From contig NZ_JBCGDC010000007.1 of NCBI RefSeq assembly GCF_042237075.1, forward strand, positions 1 through 64,000: a DNA stretch of 64,000 nt, written 5' to 3'. The DNA is from Polymorphospora lycopeni (GTDB taxonomy: Bacteria > Actinomycetota > Actinomycetes > Mycobacteriales > Micromonosporaceae). The position numbers and the translations under genes are program-made. Below are positions 1 through 8,391 of the stretch, in pieces (within the stretch, counting starts at the first letter, position 1; the number at the start of each line of letters is the position of its first letter). The notes below the pieces were generated by a model that saw only the letters and a list, made by a program, of their open reading frames with translations, was not told where the DNA came from and made no database searches.

Positions 1-406
1 GGCGGGCGTCGGCCGGCAGCCCGGCGACGGCCTGCGCGGCGGTGGCCCGGCCGTCGCGGTCGCGGACCCGCTCGGCGACGAAGAGCCGGCGCGGGCGGCT
101 ACGGGCCAGGGCCGCGGTCATTTCCGGGGTGGTCAGGCCGGGGTGCAGGGTCACCAGGGCAGCGCCCCGCCACGCCGCGGCGGCGAGCAGGACCAGCCAG
201 CCGAGGCCGTTCTCGGCCCACACCGCGATCCGGTCGCCGCGGCCGACGCCGAGGGCGGCGAGCGCCGCCGCGCCCCGGCCGGCCAGGTCGGCGAACTCAC
301 CGGCCGACACCGGCCGGTCTTCGTCGAACACGTACAGCGGCCGCTCCGGGTGCCGGCCGGCACGGTCCAGGACGGTGGCGTCGAGGGCGGGTGGGGTCAC
401 GGTCAC
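1..406 (-). CDS. AMP-dependent acyl-CoA synthetase/ligase, N-terminal part
   Basis: Only the first 135 or so residues lie in the window; the gene continues off the left edge. The translation opens VTPPALDATVLDRAGRHPER and continues with features of the N-terminal subdomain of class I adenylate-forming enzymes (ALGVGRGDRIAVWAENG, then a Leu/Ala-rich helix and VTLHPGLTTPEM). These enzymes activate a carboxylic acid as an acyl-adenylate and then usually form the CoA thioester. The GTG start overlaps the stop of the upstream hydantoinase-type gene by 4 nt (GTGA); a second in-frame GTG sits two codons on. The overlap makes co-translation with the importer operon likely, so the acid may come from the imported compound (inference). 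The P-loop and Ade motifs lie outside the window, so the substrate class cannot be read. Confidence 0.75.
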   Translation of the reverse strand, partial: MTVTPPALDATVLDRAGRHPERPLYVFDEDRPVSAGEFADLAGRGAAALAALGVGRGDRIAVWAENGLGWLVLLAAAAWRGAALVTLHPGLTTPEMTAALARSRPRRLFVAERVRDRDGRATAAQAVAGLPADAR

Positions 407-2412
407 TCCCGGACGAGCAGCAGGTTCCCGTGGTCGTCGACGGTGGCGGTCCAGCCGGCGCCGACGACGGTGGTGCTGCCGTTCTCCCGTACGACGGCCG
501 GGCCGGGCACGGCACGGCCGGGGGCCAGTTCGGTACGCCGCCAGACGGTGGCGTCGACCCAGCCGGCCGCGCCGTAGATCCGGGTCCGGTCCGGCTCCGG
601 CGAACCGCCGGCCGGGGCGGTGAACCGTACGGCGGGTCGGGGGCCGAAGGCGGTCAGCCGGCAGTTGACGATCTCGGCCGGGTGTCCGGAGCGGGCGTAC
701 GCGTACCGCTCGGCGTAGGCGGCGTGGAACGCGGCCACCAGGTCCTCGGCGGTCGCCGGCAGGTCGGCGACGGGTACGGCGAGGTCGAAGCTCTGGCCCC
801 GGAACCGCATCCCGACCGACAGGCCGAACGTGACCTGGTCGGGTTCGACGCCGTCCTCGGCCTTGAGTTGGGCGCGGGCCACGTCGCGCAGTTCGGCGAC
901 GACGGCGCGTACGGCGGACAGCCCGGTCTCGTCGGCCGGCACCAGCACGGTGCGGACGTAGTCGTGCCGGGCCTGGGCGGTGACGAAGCCGAGCGCGGAG
1001 AAGTTGCCGGGGACCGGTGGGACCAGCACCCGGCGGATGCCGAGTTCGTCGGCGAGGGCGGTGGCGTGCATCGGGCCGGCGCCGCCGAACGGCATCAGCA
1101 CGAAGTCGCGGGGGTCGTGGCCGCAGGCGACCGAGATCTCCTTGATCGCGCTGGTCATCTTGATCGTGGCGATCTTGAGGATGCCGTGGGCGAGTTCCAG
1201 GTCGTCCAGGCCGAACTCGGTGGCGAGCCGGCTGACGGCGGCGCGGGCGGCGTCGACGTCGAGGCGTACCTCGCCGCCGAGGCTTTCCTGCGGGTCGAGG
1301 TGGCCGACGACGACGTGCGCGTCGGTGGTGGTCGGCTCGGTGCCGCCGCGGCCGTACGCGGCCGGGCCGGGGGTCGAGCCGGCGCTGCGCGGCCCGATCC
1401 GCAGTTCGCCGCCGAGGTCGCGCCAGGCGATCGAGCCGCCGCCGGCGCCGATCGTGTTGATCTCGACCTGGAAGGTGCGGTTCGGGTATCCGGCGATCTT
1501 CCCGTCGTTGGTCATCAACGGGGCGCCGTTCTTGATCAGGCAGACGTCGGTGCTGGTGCCGCCGATGTCGCAGGTGATCACGTTCGGGTAGCCGGCCAGG
1601 CCGGCGACGTGCACGCTGGCCGCGACCCCGCCGGCCGGACCGGAGAGCGCCAGGTTGATCGGCAACCGGCCGGCCTCGTCGGTGGAGACGACCCCGCCGC
1701 TGCTCGTCATGATCGACAGCGGGTGGGCGTAGCCGCCCTCGGCGAGCGCCGTACCGAGTCCGCGCAGGTAGTCGGCGACCGTCGACCGGACGCTCGCGTT
1801 GAGCACGGTGGTCGCGAACCGCTCGTACTCGCCCTGCTCCGGCACCACGTCCGAGGAGATCGTGCAGACCAGCCCCGGGAAGCGCTCGGCGAGCCGGGAC
1901 GCGGCCGCCCGCTCGTGCGCCGGGTTGCGGTAGGAGTGCAGCAGGCACACCGCGACGGCTTTCGGGCCGGCGGCGGCCACCCGGTCCAGCACGGCGTCCA
2001 GGTCGGCGGTGTCCAGCGGCCGGACCACGCTGCCGTCGGCGCCGATCCGCTCCCGCAGCACGTGCCGCAGCCGGCGCGGGGCCAGCGGCGGGCGGGCCGA
2101 CTCCTTGACGCTGTAGAGCTGCGGCCGGTGTCCCAGACCCATCTCCAGCACGTCGCGGAAGCCCTCGGTGGCCACCACGCTGACCGGCTCGCCGGAACCC
2201 TCCAGCAGCGCGTTGGTGACCCGGGTGGTGCCGTGGACGAAGCGGTCGACCTCGTCGAGGCGTACGCCGAGCTTGGCCAGCCCCTCGAAGATGGCCGCGG
2301 CCGGGTCGTCCGGCGTGGACAGGGTCTTGGCCTCGGCGAGCCGGGCGGTGGCCGGCTCGTACACGATGACGTCGGTGAAGGTGCCACCGATGTCGACGCC
2401 GATGCACAGCAT
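403..2412 (-). CDS. Hydantoinase/oxoprolinase family protein (HyuA-like)
   Basis: A 669-residue protein, close to the family's usual 650-700. It starts MLCIGVDIGGTFTDVIVYEP, the phosphate-binding strand-turn typical of the Hydant_A/oxoprolinase fold (actin-like ATPase), followed by HGTTRVTNALLEG. A second actin-like subdomain has VITCDIGGTSTDVCLIKNG near residue 280. Family members perform ATP-dependent opening of cyclic amides (hydantoins, 5-oxoproline) or, in related complexes, carboxylation of ketones such as acetone. HyuA normally works with a HyuB subunit; none is visible, but it could lie left of the window. It follows a nitrate/taurine-type ABC importer by 72 nt, preceded by AAAGG 8 nt before the ATG, and overlaps the ligase downstream. 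The imported compound is probably its substrate (inference). The exact substrate cannot be read. Confidence 0.85.
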   Translation of the reverse strand: MLCIGVDIGGTFTDVIVYEPATARLAEAKTLSTPDDPAAAIFEGLAKLGVRLDEVDRFVHGTTRVTNALLEGSGEPVSVVATEGFRDVLEMGLGHRPQLYSVKESARPPLAPRRLRHVLRERIGADGSVVRPLDTADLDAVLDRVAAAGPKAVAVCLLHSYRNPAHERAAASRLAERFPGLVCTISSDVVPEQGEYERFATTVLNASVRSTVADYLRGLGTALAEGGYAHPLSIMTSSGGVVSTDEAGRLPINLALSGPAGGVAASVHVAGLAGYPNVITCDIGGTSTDVCLIKNGAPLMTNDGKIAGYPNRTFQVEINTIGAGGGSIAWRDLGGELRIGPRSAGSTPGPAAYGRGGTEPTTTDAHVVVGHLDPQESLGGEVRLDVDAARAAVSRLATEFGLDDLELAHGILKIATIKMTSAIKEISVACGHDPRDFVLMPFGGAGPMHATALADELGIRRVLVPPVPGNFSALGFVTAQARHDYVRTVLVPADETGLSAVRAVVAELRDVARAQLKAEDGVEPDQVTFGLSVGMRFRGQSFDLAVPVADLPATAEDLVAAFHAAYAERYAYARSGHPAEIVNCRLTAFGPRPAVRFTAPAGGSPEPDRTRIYGAAGWVDATVWRRTELAPGRAVPGPAVVRENGSTTVVGAGWTATVDDHGNLLLVRE

Positions 2413-2484
2413 GGCGAGCCTTTCGATAGTGGTGGGCGCGGTCCGGCGACGGGCCGGCTGGAAGGTGACGCCGTCGCCGGCCGG

Positions 2485-3315
2485 CTAGAAGTTGACGCCG
2501 TAGCGGCGCAGGGTCTTGCTGGTGACGACCCGCAGGATCCAGTCGAAGAGGTAGCCGAGCAGGCCGAGGGCGATGATCCCGACGAAGACCCACTCGGTCT
2601 TGGCGTAGTTGCGGGCGGTCCAGATCAGCGACCCGAGGCCGCTCTGCGCCGCCACGATCTCGGCCGAGACGATCGTCAGGAACGAGTTGCCCATGGCCAG
2701 CCGGGCGCCGGTGACCACGTGCGGCACGGTCGACGGCAACACCACCGAGATCAGGGTGCGGGCCGGGTTCGCGCCGAGCGCGCGGGCCGCCCGCAGCCGC
2801 AGGTCGTCGACGGACAGGACCCCGGCCAGGGTGTTGAGCGCGACGATGAAGACGGTGGTGTAGAAGATCAGTGCGACCTTCGACGCCTCGCCCGGGCCGA
2901 GCCAGATGATCGCCAGCGTGACGAAGGCGATCGGCGGCACGAACCGGAAGAACTGGATGTACGGGTCGAGCATCAGCCGCAGCCACGGCACGCAGCCCAT
3001 CAGCAGCCCGACCGGTACGCCGATCACGACGCCGAGTGCCCAGCCGGTCAGGATGCGGGTCGACGAGGCGCTGACCGAACTCCACAGGGTGCCGTCTTGG
3101 ACCAGGTCGACCGCGCCCTGCCAGGTGAGCAGCGGCGAGGGCAGGAAGAAGGCGGTGTAGTTGCGGCTGACCAGGTCCCAGATGGCGATGCCGAGCAGCA
3201 CCGACAGGACCGACAGCCCGACCCGGGTCAGCCGGGGCCGGCTCTTGCCCCGGCGGGTCGGACCGGGGGCGGTCGGGCGGACCTTCTCCGGGGCGGTGGG
3301 TGCTTCCACGCTCAT
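2485..3315 (-). CDS. ABC transporter permease (TauC/SsuC type)
   Basis: A 276-residue membrane protein with about six hydrophobic helices and the EAA-type cytoplasmic loop (RAARALGANPARTLISVVLP) that docks on the ATPase. Size and sequence style (YIQFFRFVPPIAFVTLAIIW) match permeases of the nitrate/sulfonate/taurine and thiamine-precursor importers. The first 35 or so residues are a charged cytoplasmic extension. The ATG overlaps the stop of the ATPase gene by 4 nt (ATGA), so it is translationally coupled. It forms the channel of the importer with the two genes upstream. Confidence 0.9.
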   Translation of the reverse strand: MSVEAPTAPEKVRPTAPGPTRRGKSRPRLTRVGLSVLSVLLGIAIWDLVSRNYTAFFLPSPLLTWQGAVDLVQDGTLWSSVSASSTRILTGWALGVVIGVPVGLLMGCVPWLRLMLDPYIQFFRFVPPIAFVTLAIIWLGPGEASKVALIFYTTVFIVALNTLAGVLSVDDLRLRAARALGANPARTLISVVLPSTVPHVVTGARLAMGNSFLTIVSAEIVAAQSGLGSLIWTARNYAKTEWVFVGIIALGLLGYLFDWILRVVTSKTLRRYGVNF

Positions 3316-4157
3316 CGCAATGCCTTCCTGTCCCGACCGTTCGCCCCGTCGGCCGCCCGGCCGTCGTGCCCGTCGTCGAGGCCCTGGGCGCGCAGCGTCC
3401 GGGCCACCTCGGCGCCGATGTCCTCACGCAGTTGGCGGAAGAGCGCGGCGCTCGCCGGGTCGGTCAGGTCACGGGGCCGGGGCAGGTCGCACGGGTAGAC
3501 GTTCTTGATCGCCGCCGACGGGCCGGCGGTCATCGTGACGATGCGGTCGCCGAGCAGGATCGCCTCGCCGATGTCGTGCGTGACGAACACGATCGTGGCC
3601 CCGGTCTCCCGCCAGATCCGGTCGAGTTCGACCTGCATCACCAGCCGGGTCTGCGCGTCGAGCGCGCCGAACGGCTCGTCCATCAGCACCACCGACGGCT
3701 CGTTGGCCAGCACCCGGGCCAGCTGCGCCCGCTGGCGCATGCCGCCGGAGAGCTGTCCGGGGAACCGGTCGGCGCTGTGGCTGAGCCCGACCATGGCCAG
3801 GTAGCGGTCGACGTCGGTGGCCCGCTGGGCCTTGCCGACGCCGCGCATCCGGGGGCCGAACTCGACGTTCTGCCGTACGGTCAGCCAGGGGAACAGGGCC
3901 TCGGCGCTCTGGAAGACCACGCCGCGCGACACGTCGGGTCCGGTGACCCGCGCCCCCGCGCAGGTCACCTCCCCGCCGACCGGCTTGACGAAGCCGGCGA
4001 TCGCGTTGAGCAGCGTCGACTTGCCGCACCCGCTCGGGCCCAGAAGGCAGACGAACTCCCCGGCGGCGATGTCCAGGTTCGCCTGCTGGACCGCCACGAA
4101 GTCGCCGAACCTGATGTCGACGTCGCGTACGGACACCGGGGAGCCGGAGCCGGTCAC
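3312..4157 (-). CDS. ABC transporter ATP-binding protein (SsuB/TauB type)
   Basis: 281 residues with every ABC ATPase motif: Walker A LLGPSGCGKSTLL, signature LSGGMRQRAQLARVL, Walker B VVLMDEPFGALD and the switch histidine in FVTHDIGEAI. The open frame extends much further upstream, but the GTG at 4157, in a GTGA overlap with the stop of the binding-protein gene, gives the normal length and places the first beta strand correctly (VTGSGSPVSVRDVDIRFGD). It powers uptake by the permease encoded next, as a homodimer. The C-terminal Asp/Arg-rich tail (about 25 residues) is not conserved in the family. Confidence 0.92.
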   Translation of the reverse strand: MTGSGSPVSVRDVDIRFGDFVAVQQANLDIAAGEFVCLLGPSGCGKSTLLNAIAGFVKPVGGEVTCAGARVTGPDVSRGVVFQSAEALFPWLTVRQNVEFGPRMRGVGKAQRATDVDRYLAMVGLSHSADRFPGQLSGGMRQRAQLARVLANEPSVVLMDEPFGALDAQTRLVMQVELDRIWRETGATIVFVTHDIGEAILLGDRIVTMTAGPSAAIKNVYPCDLPRPRDLTDPASAALFRQLREDIGAEVARTLRAQGLDDGHDGRAADGANGRDRKALR

Positions 4158-5113
4158 GCCACTCCCCTGACCATGACGGTCGCCGCGTCGGCCTTCTGGT
4201 TGACGATCCCGCTGTCCTGCTGGAACTGGGCGATCTCGGTGTAGCGCTGGATGTCCTCGTCGGTGAAGTCGCGGACCTGGCACTGCACGCCCTCCAGGAG
4301 GGTCTGCGCCTCGGCCGCCGGCACCTTGATCGCGGTCTCGGTCACCGTGCCGGCCTTGGCCGGGTCGGCGGTGAGCTGCTCGCACGCCTGGCCGATGGTG
4401 TCGACGACCTTCTTGGCCGTCTCCTTGTTGGCCTCGTACCAGGCGCCGTCGACGCCGATCACCAGGTTGTAGACGTAGCCGATCTCGCCGCTGGTCAGCA
4501 GCACCTGGCCGCCGTTGGCGACGCCGCGCGACGGCCACGGCTCCCACATGATGTAGCCGTCGACGTCGCCGCGCTGAAGCAGCGCCGGCATCTCGGCGGG
4601 CGAGGCGTTGACGAACTCGACGGAGTCCCGGCTGATGCCGCGGCTGTCGAGCACCTTGTTGGTGGCGTACTCATTCACGGTGCCCGGCACGACGCCGTAC
4701 TTCTTGATGCCGGCGACGTCGGTGATGCCGGAGCGGGCGACGAGCTTGATGAAGCTCGGCGACTGGGAGAAGACCGCGAGGCCCTTGATGTCGCCCCGGG
4801 TGGCCCGGTTGAGCAGGCTGGACTCGGTGCTGGCGGTGATCTGGCCCTGCTTGGCCAGGATCGCGTCGAGCCCGCCGGTGCCCTCCTGGTACTGGGTCAC
4901 GGTCACGTCGAGGCCGGCCTGGTCGAAGAGGTTCTCCTGGTCGGCCAGGTAGATCGGCGAGTACGCCGGGTCGACGCCGACGCCGAAGTTGACGGCGGCG
5001 GTGGTGCCGCCGTCGCCGCCGGACTCCCCGGGCGACTGGTTCTCGGAACACGCCGCGACGGCGACGGTCATCAGCAGGGCTGCGGCCGCGGCCCGCAAAG
5101 CTCGCATTCTCAT
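4154..5113 (-). CDS. ABC transporter substrate-binding lipoprotein (NMT1/THI5-like)
   Basis: A 319-residue precursor with an N-terminal MRMRALR, a hydrophobic stretch and the lipobox VAAC near residue 21, so it is exported, lipidated on Cys and anchored outside the membrane. The mature part reads as an NMT1/THI5-like or SsuA-type periplasmic-binding fold (NFGVGVDPAYSPIYLADQEN, GGLDAILAKQGQITAST, LLQRGDVDGYIMWEPWPSRG). This family binds thiamine-pyrimidine precursors, sulfonates, nitrate or riboflavin-like molecules; the ligand cannot be assigned. It is the first gene of a minus-strand operon (binding protein, ATPase, permease, hydantoinase type, ligase). The ATG is preceded by a leader carrying two inverted repeats, so induction by the substrate is plausible. 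Confidence 0.88.
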   Translation of the reverse strand: MRMRALRAAAAALLMTVAVAACSENQSPGESGGDGGTTAAVNFGVGVDPAYSPIYLADQENLFDQAGLDVTVTQYQEGTGGLDAILAKQGQITASTESSLLNRATRGDIKGLAVFSQSPSFIKLVARSGITDVAGIKKYGVVPGTVNEYATNKVLDSRGISRDSVEFVNASPAEMPALLQRGDVDGYIMWEPWPSRGVANGGQVLLTSGEIGYVYNLVIGVDGAWYEANKETAKKVVDTIGQACEQLTADPAKAGTVTETAIKVPAAEAQTLLEGVQCQVRDFTDEDIQRYTEIAQFQQDSGIVNQKADAATVMVRGVA

Positions 5114-5136
5114 GGCTACCCCAGACTTGCGCGGCT

Positions 5137-5203
5137 CATATTGTGGTCTTGGTTGCTTAATATGGGACGCTACTGCGATGCGGGTAACGGGTCAAGACCA
5201 CAA
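5137..5203. promoter_or_regulatory. Divergent promoter region with two inverted repeats (candidate operator)
   Basis: Between the importer operon and the hydratase gene lie two perfect inverted repeats. TTGTGGTCTT (5141-5150) is repeated as AAGACCACAA (5194-5203), and CATATT (5137-5142) as AATATG (5159-5164). The stretch is markedly A+T richer than its surroundings. Such spaced repeats often bind a dimeric or tetrameric repressor; no regulator gene is adjacent in the window. Confidence 0.45.
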
Positions 5204-5287
5204 CGGCTCCACCTCCAGACACAGAGAGTAGGCAGACTTCAGCAAACCTCCCCATCCCGCCGGCGGTACGTCGAGGAGGTAACAACC

Positions 5288-6217
5288 ATGAAGTACCTGA
5301 ACAAGCCACTTGGCGCGGGAGATCCGGATTCGGATCCCACTTCCGTGTCGAACGAGTCGGTTACCGAACGTGTCCAAGCTCCGGCCAACGGTCGAGACTC
5401 TTCACGAGACCGTTACGCACGGACGGTGACCGAGCGCGGCTGGACCGCCGCCGACACGATCCTCTACGCCCTCGGCGTCGGCGCCGGGCAGGCCGACCCG
5501 GCCGACGAACTCCGGTTCACCACCGAGAACTCCACCGGCCACCCGCCCGCCGCGCTGCCGACCTTCGCCACCCTGCTCGCCGCCGACCCGCCGTACCTCG
5601 GCGAACCGGCCGCCGTCCGGCACGCCGGGGAGACCCTGACCCTGCACCGGCCGCTCCCGCCGGCCGGCCGGGTCCGCACCACCGCCACCGTCACCGACGT
5701 GTACGACCAGGGCAGCGGCCTCCTGCTGCACCACCGGTCGGAGATCCACGACCTGGACGGCAACCCGCTGGCCACCATCGAACGGGCCATGTTCGTCATC
5801 GGCGCCGGCGGCTTCGACGGCCGGCGCGCCCCCGTCGCCGACTGGCGGCGACCGACCGACCACCCCGACCACACCGTCAGCCACCCGGTCCGCCCCGACC
5901 AGGCGCTGCTCTACCGGCTCAACGGCGACCGCAACCCGCTGCACTGCGATCCCGTGGTGGCCGCCCGCGCCGGACTTCCCCGGCCCGTCCTACATGGACT
6001 GTGCACGTACGGCTTCGCCGGCCGGACCCTGCTGCACACCGTCGCCGGTGGCGACCCCGACCGGGTACGGCGGATCAGCGCCCGGTTCAGCGCGCCGTTC
6101 TTCCCCGGCGACACCCTGACCGTGCTGGTGTGGCGGCGCCCGGCCGGTGCCCTCTTCCAAGCGCTCGACGGCCGGGGCCGGCCGGTCCTCGACCGGGGCG
6201 TGCTGGACCTACGCTGA
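5288..6217 (+). CDS. MaoC-like (R)-specific enoyl-CoA hydratase / hydroxyacyl-ACP dehydratase family protein
   Basis: 309 residues with two hot-dog halves. The second half has the hydratase-2 signature YRLNGDRNPLHCDPVVA around residues 208-225, with the catalytic Asp and His in place, followed by LHGLCTYGFAGRTL. Double-hot-dog hydratases of this kind hydrate 2-enoyl-CoA to (R)-3-hydroxyacyl-CoA, as in the sterol side-chain enzyme. The ATG is chosen for a strong GAGGAGGT 7 nt upstream. That start adds about 43 Ser/Asp-rich residues (MKYLNKPLGAGDPDSDPT...) before the point where the family normally begins (RYARTVTERGWTAADTILYA). The extension is A+T richer than the rest. Divergent from the importer operon and probably part of the same catabolic unit (inference). 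Confidence 0.8.
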   Translation: MKYLNKPLGAGDPDSDPTSVSNESVTERVQAPANGRDSSRDRYARTVTERGWTAADTILYALGVGAGQADPADELRFTTENSTGHPPAALPTFATLLAADPPYLGEPAAVRHAGETLTLHRPLPPAGRVRTTATVTDVYDQGSGLLLHHRSEIHDLDGNPLATIERAMFVIGAGGFDGRRAPVADWRRPTDHPDHTVSHPVRPDQALLYRLNGDRNPLHCDPVVAARAGLPRPVLHGLCTYGFAGRTLLHTVAGGDPDRVRRISARFSAPFFPGDTLTVLVWRRPAGALFQALDGRGRPVLDRGVLDLR

Positions 6218-6285
6218 CCCGCCGCCGGGCACAGCGGTCGCAGGAGTTCGTTCGGTATCGGCCCTGGCCGGACCGGCACCGGCGA

Positions 6286-8391
6286 TCACCGCCGTGGTCG
6301 TGGCGGTGTCAGCACAGCGAGCAGACGTCGCCACCGGGGCAGTGCCCGGAAGACCTGTCGCCGGTTCGTGTCGGCGAGCCGCCAGGCGCGCTCGGCGGCA
6401 CCGTCCGGCACGTTCCCCGGGCCGTGGACCACCCGGTCGACCAGGTGGCCCAGTTCCCGGATCGGCTCCCGCGCGCCAGGGAAACGTCTCCCGGCGCTGG
6501 CGGCCACCTCACCGGTCGTCATCGCGGGCCCCATCCGCAGTCCGCTTTCGGCATACCGGTCCAGGGTGTCCCACCACGCCCCGAGAACCCGGCCGCGCGG
6601 ATCAGGCGCCCGGCGCCGGCGGGCCCGAACCGCCGTCTTCAGGGCCGGGCCGGTGGCACCCAACAGAAGGCCGGCAAGGGGCACGCCCAGCAGATAGAGC
6701 CAGCCCGGAGCCGCGTCCCCGCTACCGACCGGCCCGCTCGCCGCAGGACCCGGTCCGGTCGTGGCACCGGGCGCCGGCCGCGTCGGGGCAGGCTGCTCCG
6801 GCTCAGCCGCCGGCTCCGCCTCGGGCTGTCTCTCCCGCTCCGCGTTCCCCTGCCCAGGCGTGGGGTAGAACGGCACCCAACCGGCTACGGAGAATCGGAC
6901 CTCGACCCACGCGTCCACATCGCTACCGGTGATCCGGTAGCGGCCGGCGACCGGGGTCTGGTCGGGCCGGAACCCGACCACCACCCGGGCGTCGTACCCG
7001 AGCGACCGGGCCAGCACCGCGAACGCCGAGGCATACTGCTCCGCCGTCCCCCGCTTGTCTTGAAACAGCCGCTCGATCTGGAACAAGCCGTGCCCTGCGG
7101 GTGGCCGGGCCGAGGTGTCGGCGATGAAGCCACCGGTCCGGGTGAAGTGCTCGGTCATCCGGCGCAGCGCGAGATACCCGGAGCTGTCGCCGACCATGCC
7201 GGTGGCCCGCTCGGTCAGGCTCACCGGGAGGTCACCCGGAGGCCGTCGGACCGGCAGGTCGGTCGACAGAGTCTCCGGATCGGGTCGGTTCACCACGCTG
7301 CGCGCGGTGTACTCCCCCGGTACCGGACGGTCGTCAGGCAGAACGACGTCGCCGGTCGCCCGGTCCACCCCGAGGCCGCTGACCGACACCTCGAGCGGTC
7401 GCCCGGTCGTCAGCAGCCAGCCGAGGGTACCGGGCTCCTCGACCCGGACCCTGTCCTCGATGACCTCGACCGGTCCGGCGGGCGTCACCTCCGGCAAGCG
7501 GCCGCTGGCCCGCCAGTAGGTGGCGGTGCTGGTCCAGTAGGTGCCGTCGAAGCTGTCCAGCGTCGCGTAGCGGAGTCGTTGCGGCGGTTCGTCGGCCGCG
7601 ACGCTGAGCCGCATCGGTAGCTTTCCGCTACGCAGTGCCGGAAATCGGGACAGCGGGCTGGTGTCCTCCCGGGGCCGTACCGGTTGGGTCACCAGGTCCC
7701 GCGCGTCGACCGGAGGTGGATCGCCGGCGGCGGACAGCAGCGCCGGACCGAGTTGGCTGCCGGCGACACCGGCCGCCAGCACGGTCACGAGTGCGGCCGC
7801 GGTCAGCGGCCACGGCGCTCGGTGCCGGCCGTCGCCACCCGGTCGGGGCCGCGCCCGCCCGGTGTCCAGCGCCAGAACCAGGAGGTACGGCAGCACCACG
7901 GCGAGCGCCAGCCACTTCGGGGCTCCGGCGGCGGTGCCGAGGGCGAGTCCGGCCGTCGTCACGAGCAGAGGAACGGGCAGCGCCCAGGCGACCGCGGCAC
8001 CACGCAGCACCGGTTCGACGGCACCGAGCGCGGCCAGCCCCGCCAGCAGCGCGACCGTGGCGAGTTCGGGACCGGACGGGTCGATCGGTGGCACCGAGGT
8101 GAGCAACCGGTACGGACCGTCGACGATCCGTGCCGGCGTGACCAGTACGAGGTAGCCGGCCAGGAGCGCCAGCCCGACCGTCAGGCGGGTCACCGGTACG
8201 AGCCGGGTGGCCGCCGCGAGCACGACGCAGGTCACGGCCGTCACCAGCGCGGCACCGGTCACCGGTAGCAGGTATCCGAGGTCGGCCAGCGCCTCGGTCG
8301 GGGTGCGGCCGAAGACCGCCGCGAACGCGATGACCGGCGGCAACACCAGCGTCGTCGCGAGCAGCGCTCGGATCGTCCGGGCCGATGTCAT
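6286..8391 (-). CDS. Transglutaminase-like membrane protein (TgpA type) with lost catalytic triad
   Basis: 701 residues: six or more hydrophobic helices in residues 5-215, an extracytoplasmic region with a transglutaminase-like core (about 395-515), a Pro/Ala-rich linker and another hydrophobic segment near 555-580, then a DUF4129-like tail. In active TgpA-type proteins the core reads G-x-C-E-Q, D-A-H-A-W-V-E-V and V/F-D-P-T. Here these are GTAEQYASAF, DVDAWVEV and FYPTP: Cys is Ala450, His is Asp493 and Asp is Tyr509. It therefore looks like a binding-only pseudoenzyme. It is the last gene of the kinase-MoxR-DUF58 run and overlaps DUF58 by 4 nt. This trio is a known recurrent association in actinobacteria; the molecular role is not established. 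Confidence 0.82.
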   Translation of the reverse strand: MTSARTIRALLATTLVLPPVIAFAAVFGRTPTEALADLGYLLPVTGAALVTAVTCVVLAAATRLVPVTRLTVGLALLAGYLVLVTPARIVDGPYRLLTSVPPIDPSGPELATVALLAGLAALGAVEPVLRGAAVAWALPVPLLVTTAGLALGTAAGAPKWLALAVVLPYLLVLALDTGRARPRPGGDGRHRAPWPLTAAALVTVLAAGVAGSQLGPALLSAAGDPPPVDARDLVTQPVRPREDTSPLSRFPALRSGKLPMRLSVAADEPPQRLRYATLDSFDGTYWTSTATYWRASGRLPEVTPAGPVEVIEDRVRVEEPGTLGWLLTTGRPLEVSVSGLGVDRATGDVVLPDDRPVPGEYTARSVVNRPDPETLSTDLPVRRPPGDLPVSLTERATGMVGDSSGYLALRRMTEHFTRTGGFIADTSARPPAGHGLFQIERLFQDKRGTAEQYASAFAVLARSLGYDARVVVGFRPDQTPVAGRYRITGSDVDAWVEVRFSVAGWVPFYPTPGQGNAERERQPEAEPAAEPEQPAPTRPAPGATTGPGPAASGPVGSGDAAPGWLYLLGVPLAGLLLGATGPALKTAVRARRRRAPDPRGRVLGAWWDTLDRYAESGLRMGPAMTTGEVAASAGRRFPGAREPIRELGHLVDRVVHGPGNVPDGAAERAWRLADTNRRQVFRALPRWRRLLAVLTPPRPRR

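Noticed and set aside
391..3498. A 1035-codon plus-strand frame over the importer/hydantoinase genes
   Set aside because: Low-complexity Gly/Asp/Arg/Val translation with no domain; it mirrors the well-supported minus-strand genes.
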